From: Toxonevra muliebris
Lineage: Eukaryota > Arthropoda > Insecta > Diptera > Pallopteridae
Direction: 5' to 3'
DNA: 64,000 nt
Assembly (NCBI GenBank): GCA_963691655.1
Contig: OY829328.1
Span: 80,976,400 to 81,040,399 of the forward strand
Shown: positions 1 to 10,630 of the stretch, one piece after another
How the letters are laid out: each line of letters starts with the position of its first letter
Numbering within the stretch: position 1 is the stretch's first letter
Position numbers and translations under genes: made by a program
The notes under the pieces: model-generated
The model's input: the letters and a program-made list of their open reading frames with translations, nothing else
Database searches by the model: none
Told to the model about the DNA's origin: nothing

Positions 1-470
1 ATTTGAAATTTTTTAACTATATTAATGTTTACCTGGTCACTAATGTAAGTAAAGAAATGTCACCTTTGAGGAAGTGAAAAGGGTGTGACAGCTAATAAAA
101 GCAACATATCTTTAAAACAATGCAAATAGGTTAAATAAATCATTGAAATTCAGTACCTAAGTATGCGAATGTGGTTTACTTACATGGGCATTTATATTTA
201 TTTAATATGTGGGCGTAGAAACGACCATATAAATAATTTCTGTTTAATTTTATTATTTAACAGAAATCTGCACAAATACATTTATACTTGTTGTGTACAT
301 GTGCAGTCGTGAAACATGAGCACATAACCGAAGTGTCGCAAAAAACAGTTACGCATTTTTGAGAACAAAAAAATCGGCGAGTAACTAGTAGATTTCACTC
401 GACAGGGTTCGTAGGCACCGAATACATGTTTTTTTCTCTCTCTTCTTCGAAAATACCGACAGCGATCATA
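1..470. other. AT-rich non-coding DNA, nothing recognised
   Basis: No open frame of useful length, no RNA gene and no clear repeat boundary is visible here. The composition is ordinary AT-rich intergenic or intronic fly DNA with short pyrimidine runs near the right end. Confidence 0.5.
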
Positions 471-474
471 TTGA

Positions 475-600
475 GTTTGCAGAACCAGAGTCCTCTCTCT
501 CTTTCTCTTATCGTTTTTTTTATATGAAGTTTTATGCCCTCAATTTAACAGAGCGAAGTACTTCATGTTAAAAAATAAAAACGAAAAGAGAGTGAGGTAG
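475..600. repeat. Degenerate inverted-repeat element (TATATGAAGTTTT family)
   Basis: The left half contains CGTTTTTTTTATATGAAGTT and the right half has the inverted counterpart, with AACGAAAAGAGAGTG near 580. The same building blocks recur at 2,191-2,350 and 54,420-54,589. This looks like an old MITE, but its ends are not clear in this copy. Confidence 0.45.
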
Positions 601-947
601 TCAGCATTGATGAAATTTCCCAATTTCAAATTGTACCTAATTGACCAAAAAAGTTGTACTTAAATGACCATGAATGTACCTAAAATGGTATACTTCATTG
701 GTTCATCGTTTTCGTAAGAAATTTAATTTTCATTTAAAACAGTTAACAATTAAAAAAAGTAAACAAAACATGAAAACGATACTCGATATATAACTACTGT
801 AATTCATTCCCATTGATTTATCCATATATCATTTATATTCCATAAAATAAATAAAATTGTTTGTATTGAAATTACTGCAGATGGCTTCTTTACATCAAAT
901 TAGTTAAACTACGCCAAATTATTACAGCACAAATACAGTGAGACTTA

Positions 948-1085
948 GTGTTGATTCGATACCCACATAGTATCGATACTTTTACTCATTACTTGTATCA
1001 AATAAAAGTATCGATGCTACCGAAAATATCGGAAAAAAGTATCGAATATGTACTTGTATCGAATACTCGTTTAAAGAGACAAATT
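948..1085 (+). repeat. Fragment of the TAGTGTTGATTCGATACC repeat
   Basis: About 130 bases match the left part of the element at 26,331-26,797. Shared blocks include GTGTTGATTCGATACCCACA, TCGATACTTTTACTCATTAC and GTATCGAATACTCG-like segments. The right half of the element is missing, so this is a truncated copy. The 83-codon open frame across it is a by-product. Confidence 0.6.
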
Positions 1086-1099
1086 ATACGTTTTTTTAA

Positions 1100-2185
1100 G
1101 TGGCTGTCGAGGAGAACACTCAGACCAGAACGACCGTTTTCAAAGGTAAACTTTACATGTGCAGCGAAAAGTTATTCGATCCAAACTTCTATTATTTAAC
1201 ATACATATGTAGTTTGAATTTAACTCAGGAAAATTACATTTGATTTTTCTTTTCAAAATTTCTTTTGATTTAATTTTAAAAATTTCCCTAAATTTTTTTA
1301 ATAAGTTTTTTCTAGAAAGAGAAAGTATCTTACCAGTAAAAACTAAATTGTTTGTACAATTTGCACAAATTCTAAGGTTTTTTTGGAATTGATAACTTCA
1401 AATATGATTCCAACTCTAGCACTAACTGAGGTTCCAATTTCACCTCCATTTCCTTCGTTTTAAAAATAAACAACATCAACTTTCTAATACACTTTCTTTA
1501 ACTATTTGACAACTTGATTTTATATTTATTTATTTTTTATTTTTCTTTTTAATCAATAATACACCAAAAAAATAATAGATTATCTCATATAATTGACAAT
1601 AAGAATCAACAAGATGCTTTATGTATTTAATGTTTAGCGGAAATCATTGTATCTTTATATTTTCATTCTTTGATTCATTTGTAATATATTTGAAATTTGT
1701 CGCTCTTCGTAATCAATCAAACTGCACAATGTCGATAAGAATAAACAAACAGATTTATTTCTTTTCAGATAATTGCGCGCGGCATCAAATCGAATACAGT
1801 AAACATATTGAATTTCTTTTGGGAATTTTTTTTTTATTACTTCTGGTTGCTAAAAATATAAATACATATAAAATTGTGTTATATAAGGGCAAAAAGGAAT
1901 GTATGTCGATAAATTTTTTCAAAGGTCCTCGTAATGTTTGTACATACATAAGTAGTTTCTGCCTCTTGCTGCTTAATAACAATTCAGTGATTTTAATCAA
2001 TTACTTTTCTCACACTTTCATTAAATTGATAGATTTATGGTAATGCCATGTGTATTGAGCTTTAATCTTTTAAGGTATATTATAACTTATTTGTTACAAA
2101 TTGCTTTTGTGTGTACCTAAATAGATTCTTAATAAAATTTGCATGTTTTTCGTGGGCATATTTGAGAAAAACTTAGAAAAGTTAA
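1100..2185. other. Non-coding, no supported gene
   Basis: AT-rich DNA. A 140-codon plus-strand frame (1,621-2,043) is rich in Phe, Ile and Asn, matches no family I recognise and has no start context, so I do not call it a gene. Confidence 0.5.
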
Positions 2186-2190
2186 GAACT

Positions 2191-2350
2191 AAGGCGAAAT
2201 CGTCGATCGAATGCCGCACTCTCTTTTCGTTTTTTTTATATGAAGTTTTTCGCTCTCTTAAATTGAGATCATAGAAACCTCATATACAAAACAAAAAAAA
2301 AAAACGAAAAGAGAATGCTGCGAAAGAGTCCGAAGAATGAATTCGCCTTT
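2191..2350. mobile_element. 160-bp MITE with inverted ends AAGGCGAA...TTCGCCTT
   Basis: The left end reads AAGGCGAAATCGTCGATCGA and the right end, read inverted, starts AAGGCGAATTCATTCTTCGG. Further inside, the arms share CTCTTTTCGTTTT. The centre has TATATGAAGTTTTTCGCTC. Related copies lie at 475-600 and 54,420-54,589. It has no coding capacity. The superfamily is unknown because no clear target duplication is visible. Confidence 0.6.
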
Positions 2351-2439
2351 ACTTGCTGGGAAGGGGTGCGAGAAAAGTAAAATTTCTCCTGTTTACTGTT
2401 ATTCAATGCTTTCTGTTTCATTTGATGCAAGGCGGATTT

Positions 2440-2665
2440 AACATGGTGGTAGCAGCATTACAACAAGTACAACGTAACAATAACAACACGCTACTTTGTT
2501 GTTGCTAAAAATCGTAATTGTCAAAAGCACAAGAACAATTGCATGGAAAACAAAAAAAAAAAACAAAGATTTTGATTGTTAAGATTATCTTCATATAAAA
2601 AAAAATTAGAGAAGAAGAAGACAGAGCTGACGCTGCTATCACCTGTTATTATTTCGCCATGATTT
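2440..2665. repeat. Copy of the GGCAGAATTATAACAGGTGAG-type MITE
   Basis: The right end reads GCTGCTATCACCTGTTATTA followed by TTTCGCCATG. It matches the end of the copy at 57,930-58,185, which has GCTGCTCTCACCTTTTATAA and TTCTGCCATGG. Internal blocks ACAACAAGTACAA and GCTTTGTTGTT-like segments are also shared. The left end is degraded. Confidence 0.5.
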
Positions 2666-2669
2666 GATG

Positions 2670-3290
2670 TTTAAATAGAACAGTCCAATACTCTAATCTC
2701 TGTATCATGACCAGCATTAAAATATTTCGTTTAAGAATTTAATTCTATTTGTAAAGATCTTTGAAACGAATTTCATTCGATGCCATTTAGCATTAAATTT
2801 TCAATTAGTTAGTATTTGCAACTTAAGCTATTTAATCCTTGTTTAATTGGCTAGTATTATAAATGAAATTTGTATCCAATTATCTTTATATAAAATCATT
2901 GAGCATACATACATATGGAATCCATATTATTATAGATGCATGCAGGATGTTCGTATGTATTTTTGGAAATGTGAGAAGAGCAGCTTATTTTCTAGGTCAT
3001 CTATCATTTATATATATTGCTCTAAATATAAAGATGTCTTTATACAGTAAATATTTATTATTTTCTCTACTTCAATCATTTGATAAATATGTATCATTAT
3101 CATAATTATTTTTGCTACACTGAACTGAAAATTAAGCTCTCATTATTGAACTTAAAAATGCAGCCAACAATTTCAGGGTGAAGTAAAATCTTCGTTCTAT
3201 GATTTCTAGCTAATTGTCTAAATTAAAAATGGTTAATGGTATTGGAATCTATGAGAAGATTGGGCATATTTTTTAGATTCAAGTAATGAT
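2670..3290. other. Non-coding, nothing recognised
   Basis: AT-rich sequence with short overlapping frames of no recognisable similarity and no visible repeat family. Confidence 0.5.
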
Positions 3291-3293
3291 TAA

Positions 3294-3582
3294 TACTACT
3301 ACTACTTCTACTACTACTTCACTACTACTTCTACTACTACTTCTACTACTACTACTACTTCTACTACTACTTCTACTACTACTTCTACTACTACTACTAC
3401 TTCTACTACTACTTCTACTACTACTTCTACTACTACTTCTACTACTACTACTACTTCTACTATTACTTCTACTACTACTTCTACTACTACTTCTACTACT
3501 ACTACTACTTCTACTACTACTTCTACTACTACTTCTACTACTACTTCTACTATTACTTCTACTACTACTTCTACTATTACTT

Positions 3583-3670
<88 letters not shown>

Positions 3671-3702
3671 TACTACTTCTACTACTACTACTACTACTAT
3701 TA
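3294..3702. repeat. 409-bp (CTA/TAG)n microsatellite, the expanded tail of a SINE
   Basis: The array is built from ACTACTACT with regular CTTCTACTACTA interruptions and a few TATTAC variants, giving a higher-order period near 12-15 bases. It abuts a reverse-oriented SINE body at 3,703-3,945. The intact SINE at 32,384-32,705 ends in a short TAGTAGTAG tail at the equivalent point, so this array is best read as that tail after expansion. The long poly-Leu and poly-Ser frames across it are artefacts. Confidence 0.85.
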
Positions 3703-3945
3703 TGGCACAATAGTCCCTGGAGGGTCAAGACCGAGCTTTTCTCATCCATTCATGTTGCGTGAGTTATATTTATACACAAAATGAAGGGACCTACAGTTTT
3801 ATGCCGAATGCGAACGGCGAAATTAAAAGTTTTTCATAGGCATTTTTTTTACTCTTGGAGGTTTGCCATTGCCAGCCAAGAGGTGGTGCCGTGTAGAATG
3901 ATTTTTATTTTTTATTTTCTGCATATCCACTAGGCTACGGCGACC
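3703..3945 (-). mobile_element. tRNA-derived SINE, internally deleted copy
   Basis: Read on the minus strand, this begins GGTCGCCGTAGCCTAGTGGA, which contains the A-box-like stretch, and continues with CACCACCTCTTGGCTGGCAA, TGGCAAACCTCC, ATGCCTATGAAAA and a CATGAATGGATG-like 3' segment before the TAG tail. All of these occur in the same order at 32,384-32,705. The B-box region (GGGTTCATATC in the other copy) is absent, so this copy lost part of its tRNA-like promoter. Confidence 0.8.
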
Positions 3946-4087
3946 ATTAATTAGTACTGCACTTATAAAACTTTCAAGGGTTTCTCTCTTTTTTTTGAGC
4001 ATTATGGTATAAACACAACCAAAGCAGCCGGTCTCAGCTTCAACAACAAACACACAGAATTTTATGAATTTGTATGGGAACAAATTT

Positions 4088-4490
4088 CTGAGGCTTGCTG
4101 CCGCCTCAAAGACGCCACACTAGATTCTATTCAAATTTTCTCAACTTCACAATGTTTTCTCTCTTGTGAGAGAGGAAACATTGCCATATTTTCCCAAAAA
4201 AAGCCAAGTGCTGCCAGGTTTTTGTGCGAAAATATATGTATTTTTTCGAGTTTCCTTTTAGTTTCTTCATTATTTTGATGATTTTTGCACAAAAAAACGA
4301 TGTAAATAATTTTAATTTATACAAAAATTTTTTCAAATTACAGAATATTGAAGTTTTCCTTTTATTTTTTGATAATTGATAACGTCAATAATAAAAAAAA
4401 AAAACTGAGCTGTTAAAACATTAATCAAATTCAACTGCTTTTGTTTTGTTTTTCTTTTACATATTCTTGACGCTAGAGGTTGACGCTCTT
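4088..4490 (-). repeat. Dispersed repeat, inverted copy of 34,680-35,105
   Basis: One end reads CTGAGGCTTGCTGCCGCCTC and the other ATATTCTTGACGCTAGAGG. Both are found inverted at 35,080-35,105 and 34,710-34,735. Shared interior includes a GAGAGAGGAAACATTGCC-like block and the TTTTGATGATTTTTGCAC block. It is probably a non-autonomous transposon. The 69-codon frame within it is not a gene. Confidence 0.6.
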
Positions 4491-4626
4491 ATTGTGTTTA
4501 ATCTCTCAGAAGAAGTAAGCGGTTAGAGGCCGACTGCTTTGGTTGTGTTTATAGCATTAACATTTTATATTTTGAAATTAACATTCTCTTCAAATGCTTG
4601 ACTCTTTCCTTTGTTGGTGTGTTGGG

Positions 4627-5084
4627 CAGTGTTGATATTTGAAATTTATTGAAAGTACCTAAATTATATTAAAATTGTACATTTTTGAATTCAATTGCAC
4701 CTAATCGAGTTATGATCAGTATATTTTGCTTTTATAGCTGGAAAACCGCTAAAATTTCGGAATTTTTAATTACAATTGCTGGGAGGAGGGAGTCAGTCCC
4801 CCAATTTGTTGCCATTAAAAATTTTTTTAAAATTCATTACTTATATAGACTTGCACAAGGGACCCAAAATTCTTTGAAAACCAGGTTTTTAAATTTTGCT
4901 AATTTTTTTTTCCAAACAAAGCGATTCTATGAAATATTATGAAATATTGAGTTATTTCAGATCCACAAACCAAAGTTGTTTTTGCTAATTTTGTGCTAAA
5001 AGCCATAAATTGATGAGTGCCTAAGTACCTGGAAGACTAAAAAATTCGGAAAAAGCTACAATTGTATTTAAAATATCAACACTG
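4627..5084. mobile_element. 458-bp hAT-like MITE with 8-bp target duplication
   Basis: The element begins CAGTGTTGATATTTGAAATT and ends TATTTAAAATATCAACACTG, an inverted repeat of about 19 bases. It is flanked by GTGTTGGG (4,619-4,626) and ATGTTGGG (5,085-5,092), which match at 7 of 8 positions. A terminal CAGTG and an 8-bp duplication are hallmarks of the hAT superfamily. The 85-codon frame inside shows no transposase motif. Confidence 0.85.
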
Positions 5085-5099
5085 ATGTTGGGTGCTTCC

Positions 5100-5715
5100 G
5101 AAGAACGGAATTATGTTTTCATATTCATCTCTTTGAGTCTTCGTAATGATAAACTCTTCAAATTTACTCTCATTTGGTGGCAAAATTTAGTCGCTCATTT
5201 TGCTCATTTCAAACGATATTCAGTAATGATAATTTGCCTTTGAACTACGATTACAACATATTTGTTAACATGGAAACAAACGATTTTAAAATTTTTTTTT
5301 TTATTTGTGCATATGAGCTTCATATAAATTTTTGTTTTGAATGAAAAAAAAAAATATATTTCATTAAAAAAAGGTACATATTTAATTTATCAAAATATGT
5401 AAAGTGAAAGTAATATTTTTAAAAATGGTTCCATTCAATGTTATGAAAAGAAAGTTGTTAATATTGAATTAAATAATATTAGCAGTTACAAGTCAAAGCC
5501 CATGAAAATGAAATCGGAAAAGAATAGAGTTTTTCTCTATATGAGTTCCTTTTTTTGTAAAATAACTCATTGCCACCCTGAATGCCTAGCGTGCTCGGTT
5601 TTCATTTCACCCAGCATATCGTGTTCGTTGCGAGAGTGAGTAAAGATTCTCATTTTGTATTCGGTGCAACAACAATTTCATGGTGTACGCTGAACAATAT
5701 CTGAACATAACCACA
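5100..5715. other. Non-coding DNA with a fragment of another repeat
   Basis: No gene is seen. The segment 5,600-5,700 (CGGTGCAACAACAATTTCAT and neighbouring TGGTGT) is the inverse of sequence at 51,895-51,950 flanking the large hAT-like element, so it is a dispersed repeat of unknown type. Confidence 0.45.
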
Positions 5716-5719
5716 ACCA

Positions 5720-6100
5720 GAGAAATATTAATTTAAGCGCTCTTTGAGGCACGTCACACAATTCAGCGAAAATGTGTGAGAATAATTTGTTGTTGTTGTA
5801 AAATGTTACGAAGCATTTCGCAGTAGCTGTATATTTGAGCAAAACTGACAGAGAGATTTTGTGGTTTGTTAAAAAAACTTAACACACACATTGCAATTTT
5901 TGAGAGAACAAAGCAGTTAGACTCGTTGAGATTTGTAATGTGTTAACGAGTTCGCTCTGAGCACGCTCTCGTCGAAAATATTAATTTCCACATTTCTCGC
6001 TGAAGTATACCGTGCTCTATATGAACTCGTTGTTTACAAGTCAGAGATGAAAAATTCGTTGGCTCTCTTTTCACATTTTCGCTGAAATGTATGACGGACC
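5720..6100. mobile_element. MITE with inverted ends containing ATTTCAGCGAAAATGTG
   Basis: The left part reads ACGTCACACAATTCAGCGAA and the right part ends TTTTCGCTGAAATGTATGAC, an imperfect inverted repeat. Internal blocks GAACTCGTTGTTTAC, GAGCACGCTCTCGTCGAAAA and TTGTTGTTGTTGTAAAATGT recur at 9,166-9,895 and 52,490-52,790. Homology to the last copy starts slightly outside the inverted repeat, at GAGAAATATTA. There is no coding capacity. Confidence 0.7.
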
Positions 6101-6104
6101 TAAC

Positions 6105-7240
6105 TCAGAGTTTCAAGGGACGGATTCTGTGAGCGATAGGTATTAAAAAGGAAGAATGAGTTTAATTCACTCTAAACATTAAACCAAAGAGGGCTCATTA
6201 ATTTTAATTAATATTGAGGATAAGGAGTTTAAACTTTCTTCTCAATAGCGACCACCTTACCAAAAACTGAGAAAGACCGCATCAATTACTTGAAGGAACA
6301 ATTCAGTTTTTCTGGAAATACTATCCTTCCCAAAAAGTACAAACGTAAATATATACAAACTCCCACACAATTTTATTAAGGTATTTAACGTCATTTAAAG
6401 CTTAGGTATGATTATAGTTTAGGTGCTAATACCATCATATATTTAGTGCATTAATATTTCCCTTTCATACACAGAGTGTAATAAATTGTAATGAAAATAG
6501 AAAAATTATAATACAATTTTATGACGCATTTCTGTAGTGAAACCACAAAGGATTTTTAATTGGAAAAACAAACAAAAATTTTAGTTTCGGACAGAAGCAA
6601 AATAGTGTGGTATAGGGAGAAGAAGTGAGAAGAGGTTTGCGGTGAAATAAGCATTTTGTGTATATAAGTATGTGTTTTGTTGGCTAAAAGCTTTTCCTAA
6701 TGGCTTATCATATAAATTATTACGCGCAGTCTTTCATTAAATTCTTTTTTGCTGTTGTTATACAATAAATGTTGACATTTTATACTAACAAACTTTTATG
6801 CATGTAAATAGAAAAAATAATAATAATAATAACAATAAAACCTAATCTGTTTTGATTTTTATTCCCATTTTAATTTTATTGATTTTTATTTATTTACATT
6901 TGAAACATTGTAAATATTTACGAAATTGTTTTCAATTATAAATGGATCCGATTTATCAATAGGGGGAAATAAATTGCCTATACATACGTAATAATAAACA
7001 ATTATAAACTGAGCTGAGGTTTTAAAGTTGAAAACAAAAATATTTTTTTGTCAAAACAACACAAATTTATCAAATAACTGTTGCAACAACAAATTAGAGA
7101 AATCAATGTGATAATTTGTTATGATTTTTGAATGCTTATCATGATTTGTTTATTTATCATAGAAAAAACTTTATCATTTAAATGTTAAAAGTTGAAATCT
7201 AAGCATTTTAAAATTAGAAAATTCCAGTTTAAACTTTGGT
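6105..7240. other. Non-coding, no supported gene
   Basis: AT-rich sequence with a short AAT run near 6,815. Nothing else recognisable. Confidence 0.5.
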
Positions 7241-7244
7241 GCTC

Positions 7245-7470
7245 CCTCATATGAGAGGCTGAGTGCACAAACAGGTTAAAACTATTATAAAAGGAATTTG
7301 GATTTCCTTCGCATTAAAAGTAAGAGCAAAAATGATACAGCAATTCTTTCAGGGCAAAAACGGCACAGCAACTGAACTCGTTTTTGCTCTGAACATATTT
7401 TGTTTCAGTTTTTCTTTTGCTATTTTAGTTTATGGTTTAACCTTAACATTTAAGTATAAAATTATTACGT
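7245..7470. repeat. AGAGCAAAA-rich inverted-repeat element
   Basis: AAGTAAGAGCAAAAATGATA near 7,319 and the inverted TTTTTGCTCTGAACATATTT near 7,380 form arms. The same phrases occur at 19,310-19,550 and singly near 39,365 (TTTCACTTTTGCTCTTATA). A short-lived 82-codon frame overlaps it. It is likely a decayed MITE. Confidence 0.45.
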
Positions 7471-7849
7471 GCTCTTTAATTATTATTTTTAGTCTATTTT
7501 TATTATTTTAATCTGAACCACAAATACAACAACTTCATTTATTTCAATCATTCATTCTGTTTACAAAAACAAACAAAAAAACTATTTAAGCAATACGATT
7601 TAATTCAATCGAGATGAAATTACTGCATGGAAATGTTACTGCTTGAAGCTGATGTTTGTGTCAACTGTGGGAAATTGAAATTGACCTGTCGCTGACAGCT
7701 ACAAAAAAATAAAAACCCAAAAACAAAAAACAAAAAAAAAAAAGGAAAAACACAATTTCGTTAACCATTGAATCTCCCACTCAATAACAGCGACGACAAC
7801 ATAAAAACAAAAACAACAACAAGTGGAATGCTAACGCAAAATCACATAC

Positions 7850-7880
7850 CCAGAGCGCCAAGCCACAAAATCAACATGAC
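7850..7880 (-). CDS. Candidate 31-nt micro-exon, hydrophobic (VMLILWLGALG)
   Basis: On the minus strand CCCGCAG precedes GTC ATG TTG ATT TTG TGG CTT GGC GCT CTG G, followed by the donor GTATGTG. The translation is VMLILWLGALG, typical of a signal-peptide core. It enters in phase 0, which would fit the phase-0 donor of the minus-strand first exon at 31,222. The tract before the acceptor is A-rich, which weakens the case, although a strong pyrimidine run lies about 90-130 bases upstream. It could equally be chance, or part of an alternative first exon. Transcript data are absent. Confidence 0.25.
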
Positions 7881-7970
7881 CTGCGGGTATTTTTTTTTAA
7901 TCTTAAATGCCAACCGAATACCAGTTTCGTAAGAGGAGCGTGGTAGTGCGGCATGTTTATTACGTTTTGA

Positions 7971-8005
7971 GTGGGGTGGGGGGGGGGGGAGGGGGGGAGG
8001 GGGGA
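7971..8005 (+). repeat. G-run, possible G-quadruplex
   Basis: About 35 bases consist almost entirely of G, in runs of 4 to 11 broken by single T or A bases. Four or more runs of at least three G give clear quadruplex potential on the plus strand. It stands out in an AT-rich setting. Confidence 0.7.
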
Positions 8006-8742
8006 CAAATGCCAACAAACAGTAATTTTTATTATTGCACACAATACTGAAATCACTAACTAAAAAAAAGCTTATGGTGGAAAATTCCAACACTGATTGG
8101 TAGAATATGAAAAATAAATAAAAACAAAAAAAAAATAAAAACAAAAAATAATAATATAATTTACTCGTACTTGTATGTACTTAAGGAAATGTGAGAGAAT
8201 ATTGGAAACCAATTACCAATAATTATTTTCAATACCCTGCTTCAATTTACAACTAACTTATGAAACAAAAAAAAAAATTTACGACAACGGCCAAACAATT
8301 TCTTATGCTTAATTAGTCTCAATAACATAACAATTGAGTTGTTTCTTACATCTGTGTGTATGAGTGTGTGGGCCCAGTGGAAAGCGGAGTGCTGCAAGTG
8401 CAAAACTGTGCCCAGAACATTATGAATTCGTTTTCCATCTATAGAAATATAAAATTCTAAACACTTAAATTTTTCGTTTTGTTTAGCTTTAAACATGTCG
8501 CCTTTTTTCAAACCTAAAAAATTGTAGTGCTAACAATTCGACAAGATGTGAATTTAGGAGGGCCTTAGGTTCATGCAATGGGGTTTGAGTGGCCCACTAG
8601 TAAACCAATCTACTCTATGTCAAAGTATTATACAGAAATCAGAGTTCACAAAACTCCCAATTGAGAAGAAATATTACTTTCCTCCTCGCCCTCAATGTTA
8701 TTCACTAACTTTGTTTTCTTTGAAAATTCCTTTAAACTCTTA

Positions 8743-8860
8743 TGCCTGGTTTTCACTATGTCAAATTCAATCAAATTTGCCAGCATGTTGGTAAATTTCA
8801 TATGGGAAATTCTCTCTTTTTCTCTCTTTGACGGCAAATATGACAGTGAAAACCAAGCAT
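8743..8860. mobile_element. MITE, CTGGTTTTCACTATGTC family, copy 1
   Basis: The ends are TGCCTGGTTTTCACTATGTC and, inverted, ATGCTTGGTTTTCACTGTCA. The middle contains AAATTTGCCAGCATGTTGG and a TCTCTCTTTTTCTCTC tract followed by TTTGAC. Five further copies lie in the window (16,982; 24,336; 32,261; 32,776; 35,474). Too small to encode anything. Confidence 0.75.
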
Positions 8861-8870
8861 TAGTTAGGCC

Positions 8871-9157
8871 CAGCGTGGCGCTTTTCCCGCTAAATTTAGT
8901 GCTTTTTGAATATTAAAACGCTAAAAAAAGTGATTTAGCACTCAGTTCAGAATACGCAGTAAGTTCAGAATACGTATTATCTTCGAAAAATCGAAGAAAT
9001 TTTCATTGGCTAGAAGTAGCAAATGTGTGCGTGTATTAGCGTAAAAGTTTAAATGTATTGAGATTTCTCGCACTTTTATAAGAAAAAAATTTACCGCGTT
9101 TTTAAGGAAAATACGCGGACTTTAGCGGATTTTGAAAAACAAAAGTTGGTCACACTG
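8871..9157. mobile_element. 287-bp hAT-like MITE with 8-bp target duplication
   Basis: It starts CAGCGTGGCGCTTTTCC and ends AAAAGTTGGTCACACTG. Read inverted, the right end is CAGTGTGACCAACTTTT, an imperfect match to the left. The flanks are GTTAGGCC (8,863-8,870) and GTTAGGCT (9,158-9,165), matching at 7 of 8 positions. This is the hAT pattern. It sits between two other MITEs, so it is probably the youngest of the three insertions. Confidence 0.75.
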
Positions 9158-9165
9158 GTTAGGCT

Positions 9166-9895
9166 CGTTACACATTTCAGCGAAAATATGTGAAAAGAGA
9201 GCCAACGAGTTTTTCATCTCAGAATTGTAAACAACGAGTTCATAAGGAACTCGGCATACTTCAGCGAGAAATGTGTAAATGAGTTTTTTCAACGAGAGCG
9301 TGCTCAGATCAAACTCGTTGACACATTACAAATCTCGACGAGTTCAACTACTTCGTTCACTCATCCATGCTTAATTTCACATACATACATACAAGGAATG
9401 ACAATAAATCGTTTGTTTCACGAATCGTTCTCTTAATGAGCCAAAATCTTTCGTGATTTTTAATTGGTTATAGATATGAGCATGAGCAAAGGGAAATGCC
9501 AAAATAAAGTTTGTGCTCGTGATACAAAATAAAATCAAAACAAAATACAGAAAAACTATTCATTTAATGATCACTAGCACAATTTGATATAAAGTATCTT
9601 ATTCGACATACATTAGTTTTATTTTAAAACACTTTTATTTATTATTATTTATGCATTGTGAATCGTTTATCTGATACAATTCAAAAGTATGCATGTATAC
9701 TCTCTGACAATTTGCAGATTTTATACGCAAAACACGAAACATCTCTGACATTTTCGCTCAAATGTGCCGCTACGGCGAAATGTTTTATAACATTTTGCAA
9801 CAACAACAAGTTATTCTCACTCATCTTCGCTGAAATGTGTGACGTGTTACGAAGAGTGCTCATAGTTTTTCACTCGATTAACATTTCTCACTAGA
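9166..9895. mobile_element. ATTTCAGCGAAAATGTG-family MITE, second copy, interrupted
   Basis: From 9,170 (CACATTTCAGCGAAAATATG) to about 9,365 the sequence matches the right half of the 5,720-6,100 copy in inverse order. The left half resumes at about 9,690 and ends ATCTTCGCTGAAATGTGTGA near 9,843. The roughly 300 bases between (about 9,385-9,680) are absent from the other copies and are presumably a later insertion. Confidence 0.6.
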
Positions 9896-9899
9896 AAGT

Positions 9900-10625
9900 T
9901 TTTGCAATAATAAATTTATTTCGATAACGGGACTACATATTTTTTACTCGCGATGCTCTTTGTATCACTTTTTTATTTCTTCTCTATTCTTCTTTGATAT
10001 CATTTTGATGGGTTTTAACTTCTAATTGCTAATATTATTTGATTTAAGTTTAGAATGAAGTTTGTTAAAAATCTTTAAATATAACCTTGAAATCGCCTAT
10101 CAAAACTTTTGTTAAAGTTTAACTTTTAGTTAGAATGTGATATTCATTTCTGCCCCTAAAATGAGCGAAATCAAATTACGTAACCAATATTGTATCGTGG
10201 TTGAATGCCAGTGTCATTGTCATTTCAAAAACTTGTGGTAAATACAAGTGGTTAACAAGGATCAGATTTTGAGAGCCAAGGTCATGTACTAGCCACTTCG
10301 GTTGTTTTGACATACTAATTCGCTACTGCCAGTTTATCAATAAAATATGTAGTGCTTTTATTTTATTTTATTTATCTAATTTATATTTATTGAATATAAT
10401 TTATGATACTTATGTACAAGATTATATATTTTTATCTTATAAAAAAAAAGAAATAAAGAATTCAATACAAATAATTTACAAATTTCCACAAATATATCAT
10501 AATCATGATAAAATCAAATTCACTTATATACATACAATTTCGACTGAAGCGAAAAGTTATTTAGAGACCAAAAAAAAAAAACAAATTTACCACTTTTGAT
10601 GTTTGAGCATAAGTAACGGAATAAT
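9900..10625. other. Non-coding, no supported gene
   Basis: AT-rich DNA. A 69-codon Lys/Ile/Tyr-rich frame at 10,390-10,599 has no recognisable features. Confidence 0.5.
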
Positions 10626-10630
10626 TTTTA

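Noticed and set aside
1621..2043. 140-codon plus-strand frame
   Set aside because: It starts at a non-ATG codon, is low-complexity Phe/Ile/Asn-rich, and lies opposite another chance frame.
3279..3762. Long poly-Ser (minus) and poly-Leu (plus) open frames
   Set aside because: They are translations of the TAG/CTA microsatellite; no start context, domains or flanking exons.
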